DNA of 41,183 bases, taken from assembly GCF_947367125.1 (NCBI RefSeq), contig NZ_CANBCQ010000024.1, positions 1 to 41,183 on the forward strand, written 5' to 3'. Below the pieces are notes generated by a model that did no database searches, was not told the origin of the DNA, and worked only from the letters and a program-made list of their open reading frames with translations. A program made the translations under genes and the position numbers. Positions within the stretch are counted from its first letter, which is position 1. Each line of letters begins with the position of its first letter. The stretch comes from an uncultured Lactobacillus sp. (GTDB taxonomy: Bacteria > Bacillota > Bacilli > Lactobacillales > Lactobacillaceae). This document shows, piece after piece, positions 1 through 8,121 of the stretch.

Positions 1-22
1 TCCTCTTTTTTGCAATAAAAAA

Positions 23-63
23 TCCTGTTAACAGCTTATCATATAGATAAGTCATCAACAGGA
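23..63 (-). terminator. Rho-independent terminator, minus strand
   Basis: Read on the minus strand, TCCTGTT and AACAGGA arms enclose an inner CTTATC/GATAAG stem, followed by ATTTTTTATT. It is the second of two hairpins downstream of the DUF975 gene. Confidence 0.6.
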
Positions 64-79
64 AAAATTATAGAGCCTC

Positions 80-115
80 AAAAATGCACCAGGTAGAAAT
101 TACCTGATGCATTTT
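80..115. terminator. Terminator of the DUF975 gene (symmetrical)
   Basis: AAAATGCA-CAGGTA and TACCTG-TGCATTTT arms around a GAAAT loop, with A/T runs on both sides. It lies just past the stop codon of the leftward DUF975 gene and could work in both directions. Confidence 0.75.
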
Positions 116-142
116 ATTTTGCTTAAAATTTTACTTAGTAAA

Positions 143-847
143 TTAATCATTAGCTAAATTACGGTAGAAGTTAGCCTTAGTCTGACGGTAATATGGCACA
201 ACCCATAATAAACCAATGCCACAGGAAATAATTCCTAATAACCACCAACCGATAAAGCTCAAGTCCAAGATAAACAGGTCCATCTTGTGCCCTTTCATTA
301 GCTGACGACTTGCCGTAATTGCTTCAGTTGCAGTTGGCTCATGACTATGATCAAGCATATCGCGCATAATATATGGCGTCATTGAATATGAATAAGCCTT
401 AATCAAACCTGGGATAATGAACAACCAAGTCCATAACACAAGAAAGATTGATTGCAAGATATAAGTTAAAAAGTTATTCTTAAAATTGCTTGTAAAAGCA
501 CTGAAAATGCCTGAGAAGACATTTTCCTTGGTGCCGTTATCTCTAAAGTGCAAGACAGTATAAACTATTCCCCAAGCAATTAAGCCCATAACAATTGAGA
601 TAATGATTGTCATTAACCAAGCAAATGGATTAGCTCTAAACTTGTCCAAATACAATAATTCTGCATTGCTGCCGAAACGGCGTACAACGCTGTAGACAAT
701 ATCTTCACCTTCTTCAAAGAAGTTCTGGATATCACCTAAAATATACAAAATTAGCCAAGCAACAAATGTTAATAAAACTGCCCAGCCCCAATTGCCACGC
801 AACTGGTCTTTAGACTGCTGTTTTAAATCTTTTCTAGTAGTAGTCAT
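143..847 (-). CDS. DUF975 family integral membrane protein
   Basis: A 234-residue polytopic membrane protein. The N-terminus (MTTTRKDLKQQSKDQL, then a GNWGWAV helix) is typical of the DUF975 family, which is common in Lactobacillus and Streptococcus and has no settled function. About five hydrophobic segments are visible, around residues 20-37, 78-102, 127-150, 190-210 and 205-222. The start is supported by a strong GAGGAG six bases upstream. The gene is monocistronic and followed by two terminators. The family call is from sequence resemblance; no role is claimed. Confidence 0.85.
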   Translation of the reverse strand: MTTTRKDLKQQSKDQLRGNWGWAVLLTFVAWLILYILGDIQNFFEEGEDIVYSVVRRFGSNAELLYLDKFRANPFAWLMTIIISIVMGLIAWGIVYTVLHFRDNGTKENVFSGIFSAFTSNFKNNFLTYILQSIFLVLWTWLFIIPGLIKAYSYSMTPYIMRDMLDHSHEPTATEAITASRQLMKGHKMDLFILDLSFIGWWLLGIISCGIGLLWVVPYYRQTKANFYRNLAND

Positions 848-919
848 TTTCCTCTCCTCACTTTTCTAATCATGAATATTCTCACCTAAATGGACTAGAT
901 AATCAACAAAAAGAGTATC

Positions 920-1041
920 AAAAAAGCCTAATTCCACCAACATCGGAACTAGGCTCACACAGTGTTGACCGCCACCTCTGACCACATATAGAAGATAACA
1001 TTTTCGCTACCGGAGAAAATGACTACTACTAGTGGCGGTAC
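920..1041 (-). ncRNA. Candidate structured small RNA with terminator
   Basis: Read leftwards, this interval has nested dyads: outer arms ACCGCCAC (968-975) and GTGGCGGT (1032-1039), and an inner CATTTTC/GAAAATG hairpin (999-1021). It ends in a terminator hairpin (926-954, GCCTA/TAGGC arms) followed by six T. On the plus strand the inner hairpin covers a GGAG and the ATG of an 8-codon ORF (1019-1045), whose TGA overlaps the ATG of a 22-codon ORF (1042-1110). The arrangement recalls the RNA half of a type I toxin-antitoxin locus, but no hydrophobic toxin ORF was found. Strand and function are uncertain. Confidence 0.35.
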
Positions 1042-1115
1042 ATGATTGATTTTAGCATTCAACTATTTAAAAAACAAGCGAAAAGACGTGTTGAATTAGC
1101 TGAACATTAATTATC

Positions 1116-1523
1116 CTAAAGAATTGCAATCAAACCTGAAATTGCAGCGACAACTACAATTACATAAGTCGCAATCACTTGCCATGAACTAGTTAATGTT
1201 TTATTTTGTGCTTTCATTTGTTTTCTCATATTGTTAGCTCTAATGAGAGCAAAAATAGCTGCGATCCAAAATAATATCCCACCAATAATTGACATTACAT
1301 GACCTGCATTACTTGCAACTTTTACATTTCCAACCAACGCTAAAATTGGGAAAACGATAAAAAACATGCCAAAAACAATACCACTCCAAATGGCAAACGG
1401 AGCTGTAGTTGGAGGAGTTTTCAATTTTTTAATATTTTGTGAATATCGATATGTTAAATACAACTGTAATATTCCCAAAAAAATTAAAACTATAGAAATA
1501 ATGATAATTGCTGTTTTATCCAT
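1116..1523 (-). CDS. Small membrane protein of unknown function
   Basis: 135 residues with four hydrophobic segments (about 4-25, 42-66, 74-94, 112-134) and a basic loop after the third (RANNMRKQMKAQNK). No family is recognised. The ribosome binding site is weak (AAAGTG about 9 bases before ATG). It lies 29 bp downstream of the regulator-like remnant at 1553-1974 and on the same strand, so the two were probably cotranscribed before the IS arrived. Its size and position beside a peptide-export locus would fit an immunity protein, but nothing in the sequence proves that. Confidence 0.6.
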   Translation of the reverse strand: MDKTAIIIISIVLIFLGILQLYLTYRYSQNIKKLKTPPTTAPFAIWSGIVFGMFFIVFPILALVGNVKVASNAGHVMSIIGGILFWIAAIFALIRANNMRKQMKAQNKTLTSSWQVIATYVIVVVAAISGLIAIL

Positions 1524-1552
1524 TTTCTACACACTTTCATATAATATTTAGA

Positions 1553-1974
1553 CTAAAGATCAAATAACTTCTTTTCAGAGTCTAATTGTTCTTCATATAT
1601 TGGACAATCAATTTTCTTCACAAGTTCTTTAGCGTTATTATAATACCGCAATTTCATAAGTAATTTTACAGTTATTACGTCTAAAATACCTTCGTTACCT
1701 TGAGATTCTTCATGCACTAGTTCCATGTTTTTCTGGTATTCTTTTAATTTACCAGTAATTATTTTTAAAGTTTTATAGTCAGCGATGTCACTCATTTCTA
1801 TCAATATTGAAGTATACAGACCAAAAAAACTAGCATCAAATGGGTATAACTGCATTGCTGTTTTACAACCTTTTATTGCTACTTCGTAGTCATGATCTAA
1901 ATTTAAAATAAATATGTATCTATACAAATTATATCTTAAGTATTTATCTTTTTTTATATTAGCTACTGAAAAAT
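1553..1974 (-). pseudogene. 3' remnant of a gene beheaded by the IS element
   Basis: An open frame of about 140 codons enters from the IS left end and stops at 1553. The native part begins DFSVANIKKDKYLRYNLYRY and is helical and Lys/Tyr/Leu rich, like the TPR-type C-terminal half of many Gram-positive transcription regulators. No start codon outside the IS remains. The other side of the IS holds an Rgg gene missing its last ~100 codons. This fragment is longer than that gap and the flanks of the IS show no target duplication, so the two pieces may not come from one gene. Family uncertain. Confidence 0.5.
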
Positions 1975-2000
1975 CGAGACCGTAAAATATTTTGTGTAAG
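1975..2000. repeat. Left terminal inverted repeat of the IS
   Basis: Shares the GAGAC-GT....TTTGTGTAA pattern with the right end at 3319-3344 and with a third end at 41108-41132. Confidence 0.75.
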
Positions 2001-2043
2001 GATGAATATTTCCTTAATTTTATTTCCCTGAATATTAGAAAAA

Positions 2044-2100
2044 GGAATCCTTTTCCCGTATGATTGATTTGAACGAAAAACATACTAGAAAAGAGATTCC
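2044..2100 (+). promoter_or_regulatory. Inverted repeat sequestering the transposase start region
   Basis: GGAATC-TTTTC--GTATG (2044-2062) is matched by CATAC--GAAAA--GATTCC (2081-2100). The right arm contains the AAGAG that serves as the ribosome binding site for the ATG at 2104. In other IS elements such folds block translation from read-through transcripts; that role is inferred here. Confidence 0.5.
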
Positions 2101-2103
2101 TTC

Positions 2104-3282
2104 ATGAATGATTTTACCAAAGATATGGCTAATGCTCTATTCAATCAGGATAAAATTAATGATTTATTTAGACAAAAGCTCCAACAGGCTGTCAATGACC
2201 TGCTTGAATCCGAATTGACTGCCTTTTTAGGCTACAATCCTTATGAGCGCGATGGCTGGAATACCGGAAATTCTAGAAATGGTGCTTATTACCGCAAGGT
2301 TGATACGCAATTCGGACAAATAGAAATCAAAGTTCCTAGAGACAGAAACGGTGAGTTTCATCAACACACTATGCCAGATTATAAAAGGCATACTGATGTT
2401 TTAGAGCAAACTGTTATCAAGCTCTATTCCAAGGGCGTCACAACCCGAGAAATCGCTGATTTGATTGAGAAAATGTATGGCGGCTATTATTCTCCAGCTA
2501 TGGTTTCCAATATTTCTAAAGAAATGATTCCCAAAGTTGAGGCATATCATCAGCGACATCTGTCAGATAAGTTCTTCTGCGTTTATCTCGATGCCACCTA
2601 TATTCCTCTTAAGCGGGTCACTTATGAGCGCGAAGCAGTTTATATCGCCATCGGTATCAAACCTAATGGTCATAAAGAAGTGATCGACTACTGTATTGCG
2701 CCTACTGAAAATATTGAGATTTGGAGCGAAATGCTCAAAGGCTTCAAGAGTCGCGGCCTTGAACAGGTAGAGCTCTTCTTGTCTGACGGAGTAGTTGGCA
2801 TGAAAGAGGCTATCTGCCAGTCCTATCCTAAAGCGCATTTTCAACGCTGCTTGGTACACGTCATGCGTAATATCAATGCCAAAATGCGGGTTGACGATCG
2901 ACAAAAAGCACTGGATGAATTCAAGCAGATTCATACTCAGTCAAACAAAGAAATGGCTGTACAGGTGCTGCATAAATTCTATCAAAACTGGGAAAAAGCC
3001 TACAAAAACGTAGTTAGAGATCTTAGACAGGTTGAGCCTGATCTGTTAACCTTTTACAACTATCCGCCAGCTATTAGAGCTTCAATTTACTCAACTAACA
3101 TGATTGAATCCTTTAACAACAGGCTTAAGCGGAAAACCAAGCCTAAAACAGAATTTCCAACTGAGCAGTCGCTTGACACCTTTATTGGAGTTCAGGCAAT
3201 GGATTACAATGACCGTTACTTTAACAGGATTCATAAAGGATTTGGGCAAGTTCGAGACACCCTAGAATCCTATTTTGATTAA
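2104..3282 (+). CDS. IS256-family transposase (DDE)
   Basis: 392 residues, the usual length for IS256/Mutator-type transposases. The DDE triad is visible: D163 in VYLDATYIPL, D228 in LFLSDGVVG and E335 in STNMIESFNNRLKRK. The family signature FQRCLVHVMRN lies between the second and third acidic residues. No frameshift or early stop was seen. The start has a weak AAGAG. A dyad at 2044-2100 (GGAATC/GATTCC outer arms) would fold this region when the transcript comes from outside, which would limit translation from neighbouring promoters. The sequence resembles IS1201 of L. helveticus, but exact IS identity needs a database match. Confidence 0.93.
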   Translation: MNDFTKDMANALFNQDKINDLFRQKLQQAVNDLLESELTAFLGYNPYERDGWNTGNSRNGAYYRKVDTQFGQIEIKVPRDRNGEFHQHTMPDYKRHTDVLEQTVIKLYSKGVTTREIADLIEKMYGGYYSPAMVSNISKEMIPKVEAYHQRHLSDKFFCVYLDATYIPLKRVTYEREAVYIAIGIKPNGHKEVIDYCIAPTENIEIWSEMLKGFKSRGLEQVELFLSDGVVGMKEAICQSYPKAHFQRCLVHVMRNINAKMRVDDRQKALDEFKQIHTQSNKEMAVQVLHKFYQNWEKAYKNVVRDLRQVEPDLLTFYNYPPAIRASIYSTNMIESFNNRLKRKTKPKTEFPTEQSLDTFIGVQAMDYNDRYFNRIHKGFGQVRDTLESYFD

Positions 3283-3302
3283 AAGATAAATAAAAAAGTC
3301 AA

Positions 3303-3863
3303 TCAACGAGAGAGATTATTTACACAAACTTCTCGACAGTCTCGATAATGATCCTTTATATTGACAGCTATTTTGAAAATTATATCGTTGCTAATTAAAG
3401 GCAATGCGAGTTTTATCAGTGCTACTATATTTTCAGTCCAAATTTCCACATCAGATATTCTCCTAGACAGTTTCCTTATAGCTAGATTCGTAAGTAGATT
3501 TTTATTTGTAAGTCTTTGATAATAATTACAAGCCATTACTATATTAAATAAACAATCATAGCTACGTATTTGTTGCTGAAATACAACTAATAATTTTTGT
3601 GTTAACTCATATAATCCTTCTTTATCTTTATTATCATATAATCTGATTATTTCTATTTCTATCTGATTATTATCAAATACAAATAAATCATTGACTGTAC
3701 AATTTATTCGCTTTAACAAAGCAGGTATTCGATCTATATCCATTGGACCTTTACCCGTTTCCCATCTTGATAAAGTTGGTTCACTAGTTATATCTCTAGA
3801 TACCTCTACTAGAGAAAAACCTTGTTTAACACGCAATTCTCTAAATCGTTTACCATATTTCAT
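3303..3863 (-). pseudogene. Rgg/MutR-family regulator, C-terminus cut off by the IS
   Basis: The N-terminus is a helix-turn-helix (KYGKRFRELRVKQGFSLVEV, then SEPTLSRWETGKGPMDIDRI) as in Rgg/MutR regulators, followed by the start of the TPR-like helical domain. Family members here are about 285 residues; this frame gives 186, and the last ~14 (from about RDCREVC) come from the IS terminal repeat. The start at MKYGKRF is preferred because AAGGGA lies 9 bases before it; an upstream in-frame ATG at 3887 overlaps the HlyD stop codon. It follows the peptide exporter genes with 16 bp spacing, so it was the last gene of that operon. Probably inactive or altered in peptide sensing. Confidence 0.75.
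3319..3344. repeat. Right terminal inverted repeat of the IS
   Basis: Plus-strand ATTTACACAAACTTCTCGAC followed by AGTCTCG. It is the inverted partner of 1975-2000 with several mismatches. Confidence 0.75.
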
Positions 3864-3879
3864 TGTCATCAGTCCCTTA

Positions 3880-5001
3880 TTATTCATTGCCCAGTAACTT
3901 ATCCTTATAGTAATTGAAGAAACTCTTCTTTCCTGTAATTATCGTTACCTTGCCATTCATTCCATACTTTAACTGACTTTTTTGAACATCATTTAGGCTA
4001 GCTACAGCAGTTACGTGATAATAACTCCCTTTATCCATATTTAATGCAGAAACACTAATGTTACTTATTCTTCCTGAAATAACTACAGGCTTAGGTACAT
4101 TTCTAACGACCTTAAATCTCATTAACTGACCTTTCTTTACTGACGAAATATCTGTTGATGAAATATAAGCATTAAGTTTAACGAAATTTTGTTTACTTAG
4201 AATAGGATATATTTGTGCAACATCTACACCAGGATTTACATATTTATTCCCCGCATAATTGTCGTTAATGTGTAATATTCCTGTCTTACCTGCCTTAACA
4301 ACATACTCTTTATTTTCAATATGAATCCCTGCTATTTCACTACGTAATTCCTGTATCTGCTCTTGAGCATTTACCTCGTCTTGAGATACTTTTTGTAATT
4401 CCTGTGATTGCAGAACCTTTATCTTTTGATTATTCTCTTTAATTGCATATCTGCTTTGAATATCTAGTTTCTTTTTACGATCCTTAGCTTTCTTTTTAGC
4501 ATTTTGCTTTTTAAATTCTTTTACTATTTGTTCATTTTCAAGTAAATATGTTTTTCGTTCATCTAAATAATTATTTAGTGCATTCTTATAACCAAATTTG
4601 TCATTATAATTAAAAGTATCTGAATTGCTAGAAATACCCTTCTTCAATAAATTTAATCCTGAAATCTGATCCTCAAGATTAGCCTTTTTAATTTGATACA
4701 GATTTAGTCTGTTTTTATTACTTTTGCTACTATATTTCAGTAGAATTTGTCCTTTTTTGACTTTTCTTCCTTCTTTAAGGGCACTATAAACAATTTTGCC
4801 ATTTACGCTTGCTTGCACATTAGCTACAGATCCATGCGGTTCAATAATGCCTACACTATCAATAGTTATTTCTCTTTTCCCAACAAAAGAAAAAAGAATT
4901 ACTCCGATAAAGATAAGAAAAATTGGCACAATGATCATGGTTGAAAAGTTATTAAAACGAGCAGAATAAAATTCACTGCTTTCTAAATACTTTTTATTCA
5001 T
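3880..5001 (-). CDS. HlyD-like bacteriocin secretion accessory protein
   Basis: 373 residues with one N-terminal membrane anchor (about 20-42). Then comes a biotinyl-lipoyl-like strand region (VNGKIVYSALKEGRKVKKGQ), a long Lys/Gln/Glu-rich coiled-coil (about 100-225), a second lipoyl half (VVKAGKTGILHIN) and a beta-barrel C-terminus ending GMNGKVTII. This is the layout of the accessory proteins (LcnD/MesE type) that pair with C39 ABC exporters. The ATG has AGGG 9 bases upstream and lies 10 bp after the exporter stop codon, so the two are cotranscribed. It probably links the exporter to the outside of the membrane. Confidence 0.88.
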   Translation of the reverse strand: MNKKYLESSEFYSARFNNFSTMIIVPIFLIFIGVILFSFVGKREITIDSVGIIEPHGSVANVQASVNGKIVYSALKEGRKVKKGQILLKYSSKSNKNRLNLYQIKKANLEDQISGLNLLKKGISSNSDTFNYNDKFGYKNALNNYLDERKTYLLENEQIVKEFKKQNAKKKAKDRKKKLDIQSRYAIKENNQKIKVLQSQELQKVSQDEVNAQEQIQELRSEIAGIHIENKEYVVKAGKTGILHINDNYAGNKYVNPGVDVAQIYPILSKQNFVKLNAYISSTDISSVKKGQLMRFKVVRNVPKPVVISGRISNISVSALNMDKGSYYHVTAVASLNDVQKSQLKYGMNGKVTIITGKKSFFNYYKDKLLGNE

Positions 5002-5011
5002 AATTGCATCC

Positions 5012-7159
5012 CTAGCCTTTGACTAAATCGTAATAATAACCTTTCTTATCCATTAAATCTTGATGCGAACCATGTTCAACAATCTTCCCATCACTCAATA
5101 CCACAATATCATTTGTTCGTTGGGCAATAGTCAATCTGTGAGCAATAAAAATTATTGTTTTATCAGTTAAATTCATTAAATTATCGACTAATTTTCTCTC
5201 AGTAATTGCATCCAACCCACTAGTTGCTTCATCAAGAATTAATACTTTTGCTGGAGACAATAGCGCCCTAGCTATTGTCAATCGCTGTCTTTGCCCTCCA
5301 GATAAAATACTTCCTGTTTCATCTAATCTAGTCTCAAATTGTAACGGCATCTTTTCGATATCTTTATAAATCATAGCGATCTTGCAAGCTTCAATGATGT
5401 CATTCTGTGTAACGCCAGCACGATTACCCAACTTCAAATTAGCCATAATAGTTCCTGAGAAAACATATGGTTCTTGTGGTGTGTAATTTATGTATGTTCT
5501 CAATGTATGACGATCCACTTCTTTTAATGAATGTGAATTCAATAAGATTTCGCCTGCACTCGGCTCAAAAAATCCAACCAATAATTTCATTAATGTAGAC
5601 TTGCCAGAGCCGCTCATTCCTACAATAGTTAACTTATTGCCTGACTTAATATTCAAATTAACATCAGTCAAAACTTTCTGACCATAGCCATATTGAAATT
5701 CCAAATTCTTAAATGAAATATCCCCTACTAGTTGTTGTTCATTATTAATGGGACGTTTCTTCTCAAATTCACTTTTTACTAAATAAACTTCATTCAAACG
5801 ATTATTAGCTACACGTGCACTCTGTAATTTAGTCTGTAGGTTAATTACGTTCTGTAAGGGATTAATGAAGTAGCCAAGCAGAGCATTATAAGTCATCAAC
5901 TGGCCAACCGACAATTTATTATGCATAACTAAAATTGCACCAACTGTTAAAACTACTAAAGTCAATGATAATTGTGTTATTAGCTTTAACGCTTGTTGCA
6001 AAATATCTGCTTTAGCATATTTCAAGCTTTTACGGAGATAATCTACAAATTCAGTATCCACTTTATAATATTGGTCTGCTTCACTATTTAGTGACTTAAT
6101 AGTCTCAATTCCCCGAATATCTTCAATAATTGATGAACTTAAGACTGCTCCACTTTCCATTTCCTTTTGATTCAGCTTTTCGAATGAATTAACAAAGGAC
6201 ATGATTATTACAATATATATTGGTAATGAAATCATCGTAATCCAAAACAAAGTGGCATTTTGAATTGCAAGAATGATTCCCATAATTATAACGATGGCTA
6301 AATCTAAGAAAATAGAAACCACAGCACTAGCTAGAGCATCAATAATTTTATTAGCATCAGTAAAACGAGAAGTGATTTCACCAGTTCTTCTAGTAGCAAA
6401 GAAATCCATTGGGAGAGTAAAAATATGACGAATATACCCTAAGATAATATCAATGGAAAAGCGTTGACCGAAAATTGTTAATAAAAAATTTTGAGCATAT
6501 GTAAATAATGCCTGGAAAATATAAAACACAAATAATCCCATAGCTATGATAATTAACGTATTATGCATATCATTAGGGATATAAGTATCAATAATTGTTT
6601 GTAAAAAATATGATCCTGCAATGCTGATTACAGTTATTAATAGCGCAGCCAAAACAATATTGATAACTAATTTACGCTGTTTAAGCAATTTAGGAAAAAG
6701 TGAAAGCAAAGTATGTTTTGCTTGCTTAATAGGTTTGTAATCAGGTTTAGGAACCATGAAGATAGCAATACCACTCCACTGTTTAGCAAATGTGGTCTTG
6801 GACATCTTTACTACTCCAACTTCTGGGTTGGGGTCTGCAATAATCAAAGCATCATTTTTTACCTTTAGCACAACATAGTAGTGTAATAGATTTTCTTTAA
6901 CCACATGGACAATACAAGGCAAAGGCAGATCCTTAGTATCAAATAAGCTCATATCTGCTTGAATCGCTTTGGTTTCGAAGCCCAATTTTTCAGCGGTTTT
7001 TACTAGCCCTAATGCAGTAGTCCCCTTATTATCTGTATGTGCCAAGTTACGAATATAGGCAATAGATACACTTGATTTGTAATGTTTCAAAATCATAGCC
7101 AGACAAGCTGCGCCACAATCATTTTCATCCACCTGTGGTACGTAGTCTTTATTTATCAT
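5012..7159 (-). CDS. C39-peptidase ABC exporter for double-glycine peptides
   Basis: 715 residues, the full length of LagD/ComA-type peptidase-containing exporters. The N-terminal C39 peptidase has its catalytic Cys15 (DENDCGAACL), His93 (LLHYYVV) and Asp109 (IADPN). A six-helix exporter membrane domain follows at about 165-440. The nucleotide-binding domain has Walker A GMSGSGKST at 514-522, signature LSGGQRQR near 616, Walker B VLILDEATSGLD near 640 and an H-loop IAHRL. The family cleaves leader peptides after Gly-Gly and exports the mature peptide. The two double-glycine peptides at 7938-8298 are the evident substrates. Confidence 0.93.
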   Translation of the reverse strand: MINKDYVPQVDENDCGAACLAMILKHYKSSVSIAYIRNLAHTDNKGTTALGLVKTAEKLGFETKAIQADMSLFDTKDLPLPCIVHVVKENLLHYYVVLKVKNDALIIADPNPEVGVVKMSKTTFAKQWSGIAIFMVPKPDYKPIKQAKHTLLSLFPKLLKQRKLVINIVLAALLITVISIAGSYFLQTIIDTYIPNDMHNTLIIIAMGLFVFYIFQALFTYAQNFLLTIFGQRFSIDIILGYIRHIFTLPMDFFATRRTGEITSRFTDANKIIDALASAVVSIFLDLAIVIIMGIILAIQNATLFWITMISLPIYIVIIMSFVNSFEKLNQKEMESGAVLSSSIIEDIRGIETIKSLNSEADQYYKVDTEFVDYLRKSLKYAKADILQQALKLITQLSLTLVVLTVGAILVMHNKLSVGQLMTYNALLGYFINPLQNVINLQTKLQSARVANNRLNEVYLVKSEFEKKRPINNEQQLVGDISFKNLEFQYGYGQKVLTDVNLNIKSGNKLTIVGMSGSGKSTLMKLLVGFFEPSAGEILLNSHSLKEVDRHTLRTYINYTPQEPYVFSGTIMANLKLGNRAGVTQNDIIEACKIAMIYKDIEKMPLQFETRLDETGSILSGGQRQRLTIARALLSPAKVLILDEATSGLDAITERKLVDNLMNLTDKTIIFIAHRLTIAQRTNDIVVLSDGKIVEHGSHQDLMDKKGYYYDLVKG

Positions 7160-7166
7160 TTTCTAT

Positions 7167-7865
7167 TTAACTCCAAGCTTCGGCACAACATACTATTAAT
7201 GGTAAAAGATTAGACATACTATGACCTAATATTGCCATTTTTATATCACCAGTCTTTTGATAAACATAGCCAAAAGCTACTCCTGCCAATACTCGATGAA
7301 AGAATGCAACATTTAAAGTTACATCATGTGCAGCTGCAAAGATTATGGATGTTAGGATAATAGCAACCCATGGATTTAGCTTTCTAAAAACACCCTTCTG
7401 TATTCCCGCTTGAAACAACAATTCTTCTAAAATTGGCCCAATTAAAACTAAATCAAGTATCAATGGCACAGCCATCCAAGTTTTTAATGTTTCAATAAAT
7501 ACACTAGGCTTCGAATTATTAGTAAAGGCAGAGAACATTGTTAGTATCTCAATAATAAAACTAAATAATCCTGCTGCTAAAGCTAAGATCACAGATTTTT
7601 TGGTTACTTTTATTGAAAAAACTAATTTGTTCTTTAGCCAAATGCAAGCAAACCATTCCATTATAAACGTGATAATCGTAAAAGTGACCATCATAAATAT
7701 ATTATGTGGTAAATTTACTTGTTTAAACGCCTCAATGAACTGCCGTTGGCTATCTATTGAATAAACTGGAGTACTTTCTATCGCAGGCACTTGCATAAAT
7801 GCAAAAATAAGAAATAGCCAAATTGCTATACCAATCCATTTAAATATATTTTCTAATGTTTTCAT
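7167..7865 (-). CDS. CPBP-family membrane protein, likely self-immunity
   Basis: 232 residues with about six membrane segments and the three Abi/CPBP motifs: EELLFQ (motif 1), FAAAHD (motif 2) and HSMSN (motif 3). Motif 1 usually reads EExxxR; here the Arg is Gln, so proteolytic activity may be changed or absent. CPBP proteins are often immunity proteins in bacteriocin clusters, which fits its place between the peptide genes and the exporter (7 bp before the exporter start). The immunity role is inferred from context. The start is the first ATG, with a weak AAGAG upstream. Confidence 0.82.
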   Translation of the reverse strand: MKTLENIFKWIGIAIWLFLIFAFMQVPAIESTPVYSIDSQRQFIEAFKQVNLPHNIFMMVTFTIITFIMEWFACIWLKNKLVFSIKVTKKSVILALAAGLFSFIIEILTMFSAFTNNSKPSVFIETLKTWMAVPLILDLVLIGPILEELLFQAGIQKGVFRKLNPWVAIILTSIIFAAAHDVTLNVAFFHRVLAGVAFGYVYQKTGDIKMAILGHSMSNLLPLIVCCAEAWS

Positions 7866-7891
7866 AAGAGTTTTCTCTTTTATCGAAGCAT

Positions 7892-7926
7892 AAAATAAAA
7901 AAGGATGGAAGATATTACTTTCACCC
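7892..7926 (-). terminator. Terminator after the two bacteriocin-like genes
   Basis: Read leftwards, GGGTGAAAG pairs with CTTCCATCC (one mismatch, one wobble), followed by TTTTTTATTTT. It lies between the peptide genes and the CPBP/exporter genes. It would let the peptides be made in excess while some read-through supplies the transporter. Confidence 0.65.
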
Positions 7927-7937
7927 TTTCCAATCAG

Positions 7938-8120
7938 TTAATCACGATCTCTCCATGAGCGGTGATGACGTGCTCTACCTTCAAAACCATTTTTGAATCC
8001 CCAGAGCCAATCCCTAGCATTTGTCCAAAGATCACCTAAGTCTGATCCACCAACAGTTTTCTTCAAATTTTTATCACTTAAGTCTTGATAATTACTTAAC
8101 TTATCAAACTTCTTAGTCAT
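7938..8120 (-). CDS. Double-glycine bacteriocin-like peptide B
   Basis: 60 residues. The leader has the hydrophobic/acidic pattern L8-Y11-L14-L19 and ends in VGG at 23-25, the C39 cleavage site. The predicted mature peptide has 35 residues, starting SDLGDLWTNARDWLW. It is Trp-rich (four Trp) and Arg/His-rich toward the end, and holds a GxxxG (G41-FKN-G45), the helix-packing motif of two-peptide class II bacteriocins. The start has AAGAGAG upstream. It begins one base after the stop codon of the other double-glycine peptide, so the two are cotranslated. No match to a named bacteriocin is recognised. Confidence 0.85.
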   Translation of the reverse strand: MTKKFDKLSNYQDLSDKNLKKTVGGSDLGDLWTNARDWLWGFKNGFEGRARHHRSWRDRD

Positions 8121-8121
8121 T

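Larger units (their letters stand above)
1975..3344 (+). mobile_element. IS256-family insertion sequence, IS1201-like
   Basis: About 1370 bp, bounded by imperfect inverted repeats. The left end reads CGAGACCGTAAAATATTTTG and so on (1975-2000). The right end, read inward from 3344, is CGAGACTGTCGAGAAGTTTG. Both then read TGTAA, as IS256-family ends commonly do. It carries one full-length transposase gene with a complete DDE triad, so it looks potentially active. The eight bases outside each end (tgaaaaat and ataatgat) do not match, so a simple insertion with target duplication is not seen. Insertion has truncated the gene to the right and left a headless frame to the left. Confidence 0.85.

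Noticed and set aside
1553..2083. A complete 176-residue protein starting at 2083
   Set aside because: The first ~36 codons are IS sequence; the start is an accident of insertion, so it is treated as a gene remnant.
2563..2934. 123-codon ORF antisense to the transposase
   Set aside because: Shadow of a strongly conserved DDE transposase; no start signal.
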